From the NCBI RefSeq assembly GCF_029626105.1, contig NZ_JARUBH010000009.1, positions 3,472,001 through 3,536,000 of the forward strand: a DNA stretch of 64,000 nt, given 5' to 3'. The notes below the pieces were generated by a model, which was not told the DNA's origin, made no database searches, and saw only the letters and a program-made list of their open reading frames with translations. Positions 24,895 through 34,300 of the stretch are shown in pieces. The DNA comes from Solwaraspora sp. WMMD792 (lineage in GTDB: Bacteria; Actinomycetota; Actinomycetes; Mycobacteriales; Micromonosporaceae). Made by a program: the position numbers and the translations under genes. Each line of letters starts with the position of its first letter. Position 1 is the first letter of the stretch.

Positions 24895-27801
24895 GTGGAG
24901 TACCGGATCCTTGGCGCGCTTCAGGTATGCGCCGATCAGGGAGACGTACCGGTGGGTGGGCCGCGGTCGCAGCGACTACTGGCCGCGATGCTGCTCAACG
25001 CCAACCGCCCGGTATCGGTTGACGCGCTGATCGCGGCCGCCTGGGACGGCGATCCACCGAGGACGGCCCGCCGGCAGGTCCTCAACCGTATCGCCGGCCT
25101 CCGGGCCACGCTCACCCGCGCCGGGGGCGCCGTCGACACCCGCACCGCTGGCTACCTGCTGCGGGTCGCGCCGGAGCAGGTCGACGCCCTCGCGTTCGAC
25201 AGCCTCGTCCGGCAGGCCGCCACGGCACCCGACGACGCGAGGTCCGTCTCGATGTACCGGCAGGCGCTCGCACTGTGGCGAGGTCCCGCGCTCGCCGGTC
25301 TACGGGGCGGGTTCCTCGAAGCGGAGGCGGCCGGACTCGACGAGCGGCGCCTTTGCGTACACGCCGACTGCATCGAGCGCGAACTGGCCCGTGGCGAGGC
25401 CGACCGGCTCGTCCCGGAGCTGCGCCGGCTGGTCGCCGAGCACCCGTTCCGGGAGCGGTTCGCCGGGCTGCTGATCACCACCCTGACTCACGCCGGCCGG
25501 CGGGCCGAGGCCCTGGATGCCTACCGGGAGCTTCGCGAACGCCTCGTCTCCGAGCTCGGCTTCGAGCCGAGCGCGGCCCTGCAGGCGCTGCACCAGGCCG
25601 CCCTGCGGGACGCGCCGGCGTCGACCGCCGCCGCGTCACAGCCAGCACCACGACAGCAGCCGCGCGACGTGCCCACCTTCACCGGCCGCCACCAGGAGCT
25701 CGCCACGATACGGCGGCTGTTCGGCACCGGCACCACCGGACCCGTGGCGGTGGTCGCGGTGCAAGGAGTGGGCGGCATCGGCAAGTCGGCTCTGGCCGTA
25801 CACGCCGCCCACCGGTTCGCCGACCGGTTCCCCGACGGTGTCCTCTACGCCGATCTACGCGGCGCTACCGCCGGTCTCGCCCCGGTGAGCCCACTCGACG
25901 CCCTGCACCGGTTCCTGCGGGCGCTCGACGCCGCACCGGTCCGCCTGCCGATGGACGTCGACGAGGCTGCGGCGATGTTCCGCTCGGCAGTCGCCGACCT
26001 GTGCCTGCTTGTCGTGCTCGACAACGCACGCGACGCCGCCCAGGTCGCGCCCCTGCTACCCGGCGGCGGCGGATGCGGCGTGATCGTGACCAGCCGCCGG
26101 ATGCTGAGCACTCTCGACGGTGCACACCACATCCAGCTGGAACCCCTCACCGAGCAGGAGGGCCTAGCCCAGCTGACCGGGACCGTCGGGAACGAGCGCA
26201 TCGCCGCCGATCCGCAGGCCGCGCGTGAGCTGGTCCGTTGGTGTGGCCGGTTCCCGCTGGCGCTGCGGATCGCGGGCGCGCGACTGGCGGCCCACTCCGG
26301 GTGGACGGTGCGGGACTTCGCCGCGCGGCTCGCCGACGAGCAGCGCCGCCTCGACGAACTTGAGGTGGCCGACCTCAGCGTCCGCGCGAGCATCGCCCTG
26401 TCCCACCGGAAGCTGCGCGGCAGTGCCGACCCCATCGACCGGGACGCCGCGACCGCGATCGCGACCCTCAGCATCTGGGACGGGCCGGACGTCAGCGACC
26501 TGTTCGCCGCCCGGCTGATGGACCGGCCCCCGACCGCGGCCGCCCGGGCGTTGGAACGGCTCGTCGCCGCGAGCCTGCTCGACAGCGAGGTGCCCGGCCG
26601 CTACCACCACCACGACCTCATCCGCCTGTACGGCCGTGAGCAGGCCACCATCTCCTTGCGTGGCGCGGAGCGGGCCGCCGCACTCACCCGGGCCATCGGT
26701 TGGTACGTCGGTACGGTCTGGGGGACGTACCCCCTGCTGCGCCCCGGCGACCGCCGCCCGCAGACCGTGGGAGACCAGTGGACAGGCGACGCCACCGCGT
26801 TCCCGGACCCCGACTCGGCGCTGCGCTGGCTCGACGACGAGCGCAGCAACCACCTGGTGGCGCTGCACCAGGCCGCGGCGAATCCGGCTGTACCGGCCAG
26901 CCTGGTCGTCCAGCTCGGTCAGGGCCTGTATGCCTTCCACCGGGTTCGCAACTCCTGGGGCGACGTGTCGGCCATCAACAGCCTGGTGCTCGAGGTGGCC
27001 GCCCGCAGCGACGACAATTCCGCACTGGCCGTCGCCCACACCGACATGGGCGCGGCACTGTGCCAGCTGGAACGGTTCGACGAGGCCGCCGAACACCTGC
27101 GTACCGCGATCGCCCGGCACCGCGCCATCGGCGACCGGCACGGCCATGCCCAGGCGCTGGCGCTGATGGGCAACGTCCACCAGGCCGAGGGACGCAGCCA
27201 GGAGGCGCTGATGTGCTACCAGGCGTGTCTGGCCGTCAACGAGGAGCTGGGTGACCTGCGCGGCCAGGCCATGAACCTGGGCAACCTGGGCCTGGTGTGG
27301 CGTCTGCTCGGCCGTTACGACGAGGCTCAGCGCGCCCACGAGCGGGGCATGGCACTCTTCCGGGAGCTCGGCGACCGTTACGGGCAGGCCATCGGGCTCA
27401 CCAACCTGGCCAGCCTCTACCGGGACACCGAGCGCTACGACGCGGCGGTCACCGTCCTGCAGGAATGTCTGGAGACGTACCGCAGCGTCGGCGATCGCTT
27501 CGGCCAGGCCAAGGTCCACCTGGAGCGGGGCATGGTGCGCCGGCTCCAGCAGCGCTACCAGGAGGCGCTGGCCGACCAACGCACCGCAGCCGCTGCCCTG
27601 CGTGAACTGGGCCGGCGGCAGAGCCTGGCTGAAAGCCTCCGCGAATCCGGCCTGATCCTGCACCTGCTCGGCCAGTTCTCGGCTGCCCGGCACGACTGGC
27701 AGGAGGCGCTGGGCCTGTTCCTGAGCCTCGGGATACGGTCCGAGGCCGCCCAGGTTCGGCGGCTGCTCGCACCACTTGACGCGACGACCCGCCCAGCTTG
27801 A
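24895..27801 (+). CDS. SARP-family pathway regulator with NB-ARC and TPR domains (968 aa)
   Basis: The GTG start (GTGGAGTACCGG) gives the expected SARP opening MEYRILGALQV. An OmpR-type DNA-binding domain (1-95, with QRLLAAMLLNANRPVSVDAL) precedes a bacterial transcriptional activator domain (about 96-245, ending RELRERLVSELGFEPSAAL). An NB-ARC ATPase follows with P-loop GVGGIGKSALA (about residue 290) and a Walker B-like LCLLVVLDNARD. The C-terminal third holds TPR repeats (ALALMGNVHQAEGRSQEAL and similar, about 700-960). This is the AfsR-type large SARP. Its position opposite the methyltransferase-NRPS-MFS operon identifies it as the likely cluster activator. Confidence 0.93.
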   Translation: MEYRILGALQVCADQGDVPVGGPRSQRLLAAMLLNANRPVSVDALIAAAWDGDPPRTARRQVLNRIAGLRATLTRAGGAVDTRTAGYLLRVAPEQVDALAFDSLVRQAATAPDDARSVSMYRQALALWRGPALAGLRGGFLEAEAAGLDERRLCVHADCIERELARGEADRLVPELRRLVAEHPFRERFAGLLITTLTHAGRRAEALDAYRELRERLVSELGFEPSAALQALHQAALRDAPASTAAASQPAPRQQPRDVPTFTGRHQELATIRRLFGTGTTGPVAVVAVQGVGGIGKSALAVHAAHRFADRFPDGVLYADLRGATAGLAPVSPLDALHRFLRALDAAPVRLPMDVDEAAAMFRSAVADLCLLVVLDNARDAAQVAPLLPGGGGCGVIVTSRRMLSTLDGAHHIQLEPLTEQEGLAQLTGTVGNERIAADPQAARELVRWCGRFPLALRIAGARLAAHSGWTVRDFAARLADEQRRLDELEVADLSVRASIALSHRKLRGSADPIDRDAATAIATLSIWDGPDVSDLFAARLMDRPPTAAARALERLVAASLLDSEVPGRYHHHDLIRLYGREQATISLRGAERAAALTRAIGWYVGTVWGTYPLLRPGDRRPQTVGDQWTGDATAFPDPDSALRWLDDERSNHLVALHQAAANPAVPASLVVQLGQGLYAFHRVRNSWGDVSAINSLVLEVAARSDDNSALAVAHTDMGAALCQLERFDEAAEHLRTAIARHRAIGDRHGHAQALALMGNVHQAEGRSQEALMCYQACLAVNEELGDLRGQAMNLGNLGLVWRLLGRYDEAQRAHERGMALFRELGDRYGQAIGLTNLASLYRDTERYDAAVTVLQECLETYRSVGDRFGQAKVHLERGMVRRLQQRYQEALADQRTAAAALRELGRRQSLAESLRESGLILHLLGQFSAARHDWQEALGLFLSLGIRSEAAQVRRLLAPLDATTRPA

Positions 27802-27825
27802 CCGGTCGGTCGGCCGACCGACCGG
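27802..27825. terminator. 24-bp perfect palindrome between convergent genes
   Basis: CCGGTCGGTCGG is directly followed by its complement. It starts right after the SARP stop and ends 7 bp before the ABC permease stop, so it can end both transcripts. Confidence 0.65.
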
Positions 27826-27832
27826 CCAGGGG

Positions 27833-28696
27833 TCAGGGCTCGCGGTCGAACAGTCGTTTCGACCAGAGGTATCCGCCGAGCGCGATGGCCGCGCACCAGG
27901 CGAGCGCGATCCACCCGTTGTCGCCGACCGGCTCGTCCATCAGCAGGCCGCGCAGGGTTTCGATGATCGGGGTGAACGGCTGGTACTCGGCGAACCAGCG
28001 CAGCCCGGCCGGCATCGAGTCGGTGGGGACGAACCCGCTGCCGAGCAACGGCAGCAGGATCAGCGGCATCGGCAGGTTGCTGGCCGTCTCGACGCTGCGG
28101 CTCACCTGGCCGAGCGCGACGGACAGCCAGACGAGCGCGAAGGTCACCACCAGCAGGAATCCGGCGGCGGCCAGCCACTCGACCGGCCCGGCCGTGGGCC
28201 GGAAGCCGACCAGCAGCGCCACGCCGATGACGACCGCCAGGCTGACCACCGCCTGGATCATGCTGCCCAGGACGTGTCCGGTCAGCACCGAGCCGCGGGC
28301 GATGTGCATCGTACGGAATCGGCTGATGATGCCTTCGGTCATGTCCATGGCGATCGAGATCGCCGTCCCCTGGACGGTGGCCGTCACGGTCATCAGGATG
28401 ATCGCCGGTGCCACGTAGTTGACGTACGCGGCGCGCCCACCGGCCCCGCCGCCGGGAAGCGTCCCGCCGGACATCGTCGCGCCGAGTTCGCCGAGCCCGG
28501 CGCCGAGGGTGCCGCCGAACACGTAGACGAACAGCAGCAGGAAGACGACGGGCATCCCGACGAGGGTCACGGTCATCGACGGGTAGCGCAGCATGCGTCT
28601 GAGGTTGCGGCGCAGCATCGTCACCGAGTCGCGCAGCGGGTGGTTACGCAGGCCGGCGACGGCGGCGGCCGGGCCGGCCAGGGCGTGGGCGCTCAT
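27833..28696 (-). CDS. ABC-2 type transporter permease, DrrB-like (287 aa)
   Basis: The start at 28696 overlaps the ATPase stop (ATGA). After a soluble N-terminus there are about six membrane helices (VTLVGMPVVFLLLFVYVFGG, YVNYVAPAIILMTVTATV, VVSLAVVIGVALLVGF, WLAAAGFLLVVTFALVWLSV, LPMPLILLPLLGSGFVPT, WIALAWCAAIALGGYLW). The segment IAMDMTEGIISRFRTM is the typical ABC-2 family cytoplasmic loop. It works with the adjacent DrrA-like ATPase in export of a small molecule or drug. It faces the NRPS cluster but belongs to a different, RHH-headed operon. Confidence 0.88.
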   Translation of the reverse strand: MSAHALAGPAAAVAGLRNHPLRDSVTMLRRNLRRMLRYPSMTVTLVGMPVVFLLLFVYVFGGTLGAGLGELGATMSGGTLPGGGAGGRAAYVNYVAPAIILMTVTATVQGTAISIAMDMTEGIISRFRTMHIARGSVLTGHVLGSMIQAVVSLAVVIGVALLVGFRPTAGPVEWLAAAGFLLVVTFALVWLSVALGQVSRSVETASNLPMPLILLPLLGSGFVPTDSMPAGLRWFAEYQPFTPIIETLRGLLMDEPVGDNGWIALAWCAAIALGGYLWSKRLFDREP

Positions 28697-29694
28697 CGGG
28701 TGGTCACCTTGTCGTCGGAGGGGTCGCCGGTCAGGGCGAGGAAGACGTCGTCGAGGTCGGGTGTGTGTACGGACAATTCGTCGACTTCGACGGCCTGGGC
28801 GTCGAGCCGGCCGATCAGGGTCTTCAGCGCCTGCAGGCTGCCGTCGCTGGGCACCCGCAGGGCGAGCGGGTCGTGGTCGCGGGTGGCCTGGCCGAGTGAG
28901 TGGGCTGCCTGGCCGAGCGCTGCTGGTGTCTGGTCGAGTACGCGGGTGGCCGCGTCGAGGCGTCGCTGGTCGGCGAAGCGCAGCCGGATGTGCCCGCCGG
29001 GGATGCGGCGTTTGAGCTCCTCGGCGGTCCCTTCGGCGACCACCCGCCCGTGGTCGAGCAGCGCGATCCGGTCGGCCAGTTCGTCGGCTTCGGCCAGGTA
29101 CTGGGTGGTCAGGAAGATGGTGACGCCGTCGGCGACCAGGCCCCGGACGATCTGCCACATGGTGCGTCGGCTGCGCGGGTCGAGCCCGGTGGTCGGCTCG
29201 TCGAGGAAGATCACCCGGGGGTCGCCGACCAGGGTCATCGCCAGGTCGAGTCGCCGCCGCATGCCGCCGGAGTAGGTCGACGCCGGTTTGCCGGCCGCCT
29301 CGGTCAGGTCGAACTGGTCGAGCAGTCCGGCGACGCGCCGCTGCCGGTCGGCCCGGCCGAGGTGGTGCAGGTCGGCCATCAGTCGCAGGTTCTCCGCGCC
29401 GGTGAGCAGGTTGTCCACCGCCGAGAACTGGCCGGTGACGCCGATCGCGGCGCGTACCGCGTCGGGGTCGCGGGTGAGGTCGTGCCCGGCGACCCGGGCG
29501 TCCCCGGCGTCCGGTCGGATCAGCGTGGACAGGATCTTGACCGTGGTGGTCTTCCCGGCGCCGTTCGCGCCGAGCAGCGAGAAGACCGTTCCCGCCGGTA
29601 CGTGCAGGTCGATGCCGTCGAGCACGACGTGATCGCCGTACGCCTTGCGGAGCCCGGTGGCGGCGATCGCCGGCTGGGGCTGCGTGGAGGTCAT
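28693..29694 (-). CDS. ABC transporter ATPase, DrrA-like (333 aa)
   Basis: The ATG at 29694 follows a GAGAGGGAC ribosome site. Walker A (LLGANGAGKTTTVKILS), Q-loop (GVTGQFSAVDNLLTG), signature (STYSGGMRRRLDLAMTLVG), Walker B (RVIFLDEPTTGLDP) and H-loop region (TIFLTTQYLAEADELADRIA) are all intact. The C-terminal extension (about 220-333) is typical of DrrA daunorubicin-resistance ATPases. It is coupled to the permease gene and preceded by the DUF4097 gene. Likely role: energising export, perhaps of a toxic compound. Confidence 0.92.
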   Translation of the reverse strand: MTSTQPQPAIAATGLRKAYGDHVVLDGIDLHVPAGTVFSLLGANGAGKTTTVKILSTLIRPDAGDARVAGHDLTRDPDAVRAAIGVTGQFSAVDNLLTGAENLRLMADLHHLGRADRQRRVAGLLDQFDLTEAAGKPASTYSGGMRRRLDLAMTLVGDPRVIFLDEPTTGLDPRSRRTMWQIVRGLVADGVTIFLTTQYLAEADELADRIALLDHGRVVAEGTAEELKRRIPGGHIRLRFADQRRLDAATRVLDQTPAALGQAAHSLGQATRDHDPLALRVPSDGSLQALKTLIGRLDAQAVEVDELSVHTPDLDDVFLALTGDPSDDKVTTR

Positions 29695-29723
29695 GGTGTC
29701 CCTCTCTTCGAGCAAGGAGTGGG

Positions 29724-30569
29724 TCAGGAGCGGTGGATGGTGATGTCGCCGTAGGAGACGCGGGCGCGTACCTCGACGGTCTCGTCGGCGTCGTCGGGCC
29801 GGGTGGCGGTCTCCAGCAGGTTGTGGACCTGCCCGAAGTCGGTCTTCACTTCCAGCCAGGCGGCGGTGCCCTCGGCGATGCCGACGTCCAGGTTGCCCAT
29901 GGCGGTGCCGAGCACGACCGAGCCGCGCACCACCTCGCCGAGGCGGATGCTGCCGTTGGACGTCTTCGCGTCGACGCCGGCGCCGGCCCGTTCGACGCGG
30001 ATGTCGCCGTTGGCCGCCCGCACCCGTACGTCGCCGGTGACCGCGTCGATCGTGGTCTCGCCGTTGGAGTTCTTGACCACGGCGGTGCCGTCGATCTCGC
30101 CGAGCTGGACCTTGCCGGAGCCGGTGGCGATCCGGGCGTCGCCGGTGACGCCGTCGACGGTGACGTGGCCGGCTGCGGTGTCCACCCGCAGCGGGCCGGT
30201 CAGCTCCAGCCAGGCGTTTCCGGCGGCGGTCTTGACCCGGCACTGCCCGAGCCGTCCGGTGCAGCGGACGTCGCCCAGCTGCAGTTCGGCGGAGACCTGG
30301 GAGCCGCTGGGCAGTTCGATGGACACCTCGGCCGATCGGGTCCGGCGGGAGAAGTCGAAGGCGGGTGACTTCGGGCCGGTGATCCGCAGGGTGCCGTTGG
30401 CGTAGTCGACGCGTACCCGGGCGGCGGCGGCCACGTCGGAGTCGTCGGCTGCGTCGCTGGGGCGGACCTCGACGACGGTGTCGGTGCGGTCGCTCGCGGC
30501 GATCCGTACGTCGCCGCTGCCGAGTTCGAGGGTGACGGAGATCGGTTCGGGTGTGTCGAAAGTAGGCAT
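29724..30569 (-). CDS. DUF4097 beta-strand repeat protein (281 aa)
   Basis: The protein is made of short repeated beta units (DARIATGSGKVQLGEIDG, VVKNSNGETTIDAVTGDV, RVRAANGDIRVERAGAG, DAKTSNGSIRLGEV), the hallmark of DUF4097, a predicted right-handed beta-helix family. There is no signal peptide or membrane segment. The order RHH regulator, DUF4097, ABC ATPase, ABC permease recurs in actinobacterial genomes to my knowledge, suggesting one unit. Its role is unknown, possibly a scaffold or sensor for the transporter. The ATPase begins 30 bp downstream. Confidence 0.88.
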   Translation of the reverse strand: MPTFDTPEPISVTLELGSGDVRIAASDRTDTVVEVRPSDAADDSDVAAAARVRVDYANGTLRITGPKSPAFDFSRRTRSAEVSIELPSGSQVSAELQLGDVRCTGRLGQCRVKTAAGNAWLELTGPLRVDTAAGHVTVDGVTGDARIATGSGKVQLGEIDGTAVVKNSNGETTIDAVTGDVRVRAANGDIRVERAGAGVDAKTSNGSIRLGEVVRGSVVLGTAMGNLDVGIAEGTAAWLEVKTDFGQVHNLLETATRPDDADETVEVRARVSYGDITIHRS

Positions 30570-30599
30570 GGTTGTCCCCGCATCTTGGGTTGGTGGGCC

Positions 30600-30618
30600 G
30601 TCCCCGCAGGTCGGGGAC
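30600..30618 (-). terminator. Short hairpin between the RHH and DUF4097 genes
   Basis: GTCCCCG (30600-30606) pairs with CGGGGAC (30612-30618) around CAGGT. It lies upstream of the DUF4097 start within the operon, so partial termination or mRNA processing is possible. Confidence 0.3.
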
Positions 30619-30662
30619 GTGAGGTGTGGAAGGTGGACGGTGGACCGCGGGGGGCGGTGTGG

Positions 30663-31205
30663 CTAGCGCACCCAGCCGGTGAAGGTCTGCGTGCTCCGTT
30701 TCCCGGTGCCGCGTTCGTCGCGACGCCGGTCCCGGCCGCCCTGCTGGACGGTGGTGGCCGCAGCTCGGACCAGCCAGGCGTTGACCGAGCGCCCCTCCTT
30801 GGCGGCGGCCTCCTCGATGGCGGCCTTGAGCTGCTCGGGCAGGCGTACGTTGATCCGCGCGACCGGGCCGTCCTCGGCGGTCAGCAGGTCGCTGTCCGGT
30901 GTGCCGTCGTCCGTCGCTGGGGCGTCCCCGCCGGCGGGTCCGGTCGGACCGGTCGGATCGGCGGGTGGCGCGGTGACGACGAACTGCGGGTCGCGTCCTC
31001 GCAGCCGCAGTTCCACCGAGCCGGGTGCCAGGTCGCGGGTGATCTCGTCGGCGGCGGCCGACAGCGCGTCCAGCAGGGTCATCCGGATGGCTGACTCGAG
31101 CGACCCGGTCAGGCGCTCGACCAGTGCCCGTGCCTCGTCTCCGCCGGTTTCGGCGAGGGTGGCGAACTCCCGCCCGAGGTTGCTCACGTACGACGTCAGG
31201 TCCAT
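30663..31205 (-). CDS. Ribbon-helix-helix regulator, HicB-like C-terminus (180 aa)
   Basis: The ATG at 31205 opens MDLTSYVSNLGREFATLAE. The N-terminal ~110 residues are helical and then Pro/Gly/Thr-rich. The C-terminal domain (VARINVRLPEQLKAAIEEAA, then AKEGRSVNAWLVRAA) is a ribbon-helix-helix DNA-binding unit as in HicB/Arc proteins. A basic tail follows. It is first gene of the DUF4097-ABC operon, and palindromes just upstream fit autorepression. No HicA toxin gene is adjacent, so it is better read as an operon regulator than as an antitoxin. Confidence 0.8.
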   Translation of the reverse strand: MDLTSYVSNLGREFATLAETGGDEARALVERLTGSLESAIRMTLLDALSAAADEITRDLAPGSVELRLRGRDPQFVVTAPPADPTGPTGPAGGDAPATDDGTPDSDLLTAEDGPVARINVRLPEQLKAAIEEAAAKEGRSVNAWLVRAAATTVQQGGRDRRRDERGTGKRSTQTFTGWVR

Positions 31206-31290
31206 GACGCCATCATGGCACACGATGGCACCACTAGCAAGCCGCAATGGCATCACAGTGATGCCCTTCTGGCACCTCGTGGCACCCTGA
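31206..31290. promoter_or_regulatory. Operator cluster upstream of the RHH operon
   Basis: TGGCAC-type elements recur (about 31216, 31226, 31270 and 31281), and a perfect palindrome GGCATCAC-A-GTGATGCC lies at 31249-31265. Repeated short half-sites are typical of RHH-protein binding. The region is 0-85 bp before the RHH start. Confidence 0.55.
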
Positions 31291-31322
31291 TCCGAAGGAG
31301 TGACGCTGCGGCCGAAAGACAG

Positions 31323-31362
31323 AACTGCGCGGCACCCACCAGCCGATGGGTGCCGCGCAGTT
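31323..31362 (-). terminator. 16-bp hairpin after the ThuA/dehydrogenase gene
   Basis: AACTGCGCGGCACCCA pairs perfectly with its complement across an 8-nt loop (CCAGCCGA). It lies 10 bp beyond the stop at 31372. Confidence 0.75.
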
Positions 31363-31371
31363 CCTCGTTGA

Positions 31372-34300
31372 TCAGCTTGCGGTGCAGCTCAGCGAAGACA
31401 CGTTGGCTCCGCTGTTGCCCGAGCCGATGAAGCCGAACGTCGTACTGGCTCCGGCGCCGAGCGACCCGTTGTAGGAAACGTTGCGGGCGGTCACGTTGGC
31501 ACCGCTCGACGTGACAGTGGCGCTCCAGGACTGGCTGACGGTCTGCCCGCCGTTGAACGTCCAGGTGACCGTCCAGCCGCTGATCGACGTTGATCCGGCG
31601 GTGACCCGCACCTCACCTTGGAAGCCACCCTGCCACTGCCCGATCACCGAGTACGTCGCCGAACACGACGGCCCGGTGGGCGGCGGCGTGGTCGGTGGTG
31701 CGGTCGTCGGCGGGGCCGTGGTCGGTGGTGCGGTGGTCGGTGGAGCGGTCGTTGGCGGGGCCGTGGTGGGCGGCGCCGTGGTCGGTGGCGCCGTCGTCGG
31801 CGGTGGGGTCGTGCCGCCGCCACGGAAGGTGAACTCGTCGACGTCGAACAGGTAGCTGGAGCCGCCGGTGAAGACGAGGAACAGGTTCTGCGTACCGCTG
31901 GGTGGGGTGAGCGTGCCGGTGACGGTGGTCCAGGTCTCCCAGTCGCCGGTCGGACTCACGGTGGCCGTACCGATGACGGGTCCCGACGCCGAGCCGGTCC
32001 GCAGCGAGATGGTGCCGCCGGAGCCGGCGGAGGCGACCCGGGCGGTGAACGACGTGGCCCCGGCCAGGTTGTACGGGGTGAACGAGATCCAGTCGCCGTT
32101 CTCGATGTAGCCGACCGCGCTCCCGCCGTGTGCGGAGGCCTTCTCCACCAGCGTGGTGCCCTGCTGGTCGCCGTAGTGCTCGGCCTGGCGGGTCCGGGGC
32201 TGCAGCACCGTCTGCGCCGAGGTCACCGGGATGGTCTCGCCCGCCGGGGTGTACTCGGCGATCATGACTCCGAAGATGTTCGCGTTCGGGTCGTGTTCGC
32301 CGTCCTCGGTGGTCTGCAGGGTGCCCGAGCAGCCGGTGGCGCTGGAGATGCCGTGGGCGTGGCTGTCGTGCCCGAGCAGATAGTTGACCTTCACCCGGCT
32401 GCAGTCGATCGTCGACGCGTCCGGGTCGGTGACCGTCACCTCGAACGGGATGGCGTCACCGAACTCGAACAGCCGGCCGTTGCGCGGTAGGTCGAGGGTG
32501 ACCGTCGGCCGGCCCACCCCGATCACCACGCTCGCGGTGGCGCTGCGGCCGGTGCTGTCGCGCACTGTGAGCGTCGCCGTGAACTCGCCGTTGCTGGTGT
32601 ACGTGTACGACGGGTTCGGCTGCGTCGAGTCGGTGCTGCCGTCCGTGGTGAAGTCCCACGCGTACGTGATGGCGTCACCGTCCGGGTCGCTGGTCCCGGC
32701 CGAACTGAACTGCACGGTCAGCGGCGCGTTACCGGTGGTCGGGTCGGCGGACGCGGCGGCGATCGGCGATCGGCCACCGCCGGAGCTGTACTCGATGCGG
32801 TACACCGCCGAGCTGGCGTCACCGCTGCCCCAGCCGGTGCCGTAGTCGAGCACGTAGAGGGCGCCGTCCGGGCCGAACTCCAGGTCCATCACCTGGGTGC
32901 CGGTGTAGTCCGGGAACGGGTCGATCGAGCCCACCCCGCCGGAGCCGGTGACCGTGACCGTCTTGATCCACCGTCGGCCGAACTCGCCGATGAACACCTT
33001 GCCGTTCATCGACGCCGGGAACTTCACGTCGGAGGCGAGCGAGGGGTCGTAGTTGTAGACCACGGCGTCCATCGGTGACAGGCCGCCGCAGCACAGCTCC
33101 GGCGGGTTCTGCTCGCCACCGTACGGCAGCCAGGCCCGCTGCGACGGGGGCAGCTGGGTGATGCCGGAGTTGTTCGGGGAGTTGTTCACCGGCCCGCCGG
33201 AGCAGTTGAACGGGGCACCGGAGGGGCCGGACGGGAACGTGAAGTCGATGTACGGCGTGTTGTAGTTCGAGCAGTACGGCCAGCCGTAGAAGCCGGGCTG
33301 GGCGATGCGTTCGAACGCGACGTGGTTTGCCGGCCCGCGGTTGGGGTTGGCGGTGCTGGCGTCCGGCCCGTACTCGCCGAGGTAGACGATGCCGGTCGCC
33401 TTGTCCACGGACATCCGGAACGGGTTGCGGAAGCCCATCGCGTAGATCTCCGGCTTGGTGTTCGCCGTGCCGGCCGGGAACATGTTGCCGGCCGGGATGG
33501 TGTAGCCGCCGTTTGCGCTCGGCCGGATCCGCAGCACCTTGCCCCGCAGGTCGTTGCTGTTGCCGGCGGTACGCTGCGCGTCGTACGCCGGGTTGCGGTT
33601 GGACCGTTCGTCGATCGGCGTGTAGCCGCTGGAGTCGAACGGGTTCGTGTCGTCTCCGGTCGACAGGTAGAGGTTGCCGTCCGCGTCGAAGTCGATGTCA
33701 CCGCCGACGTGGCAGCACATGCCCCGGCTGGTCGGGACCTGCAGGACCGTCACCTCCGACGACCGGTCCAGGGTGTGGTCGGCGTTGACCGTGAAGCGGG
33801 ACAGCCGGTTGTAGCCGTTGAACGGTGCGAACTGCGACGCCGAGCCGGTCGACGGCGCGTCGCCGCCCGGGGTGTTCAGTGGCGGCGAGTAGTACACGTA
33901 CACCCAGCGGTTGGTGGCGAAGTTCGGGTCCGCCTCGATGCTCTGCAGCCCTTCCTCGTCGTGGGTGTACACCGGGATGGTCAGCGCCACCTTGGTGTTG
34001 CCGGCCGCGTCGGTGTAGCGGATGGTGCCTTCGCGGGAGGTGTGCAGCACGCCCCGGTTCGGCAGCACCGTCATGCCCATCGGCTCGCCGACCTCGGCCA
34101 CGCCCTTGGCCAGGGTGACCTCGCTGTAGCCGGGGGGTGTCTGGCTGGTCGAGCAGTTGCCGGCGCCCTGTGCGGCGTACTGGATGCCGCCCAGCACGTG
34201 GCTGCGGAAGTTCGCGTCGCTGAAGCTCTCGTTGGTGTGGCCCATGCCGGTGTACCAGGAGCGGCCACCGTCGTAGCCTCGGCACCACGCGATCGGGTGG

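Noticed and set aside
30663-31205. HicB antitoxin of a HicAB pair
   Set aside because: No HicA-like toxin gene lies next to it; the gene heads a DUF4097-ABC transporter operon instead.
31670-31810. Tandem direct repeats that might look like a small array or minisatellite
   Set aside because: They encode the Pro/Thr linker (TTAPP units) between carbohydrate-binding domains of the secreted dehydrogenase.
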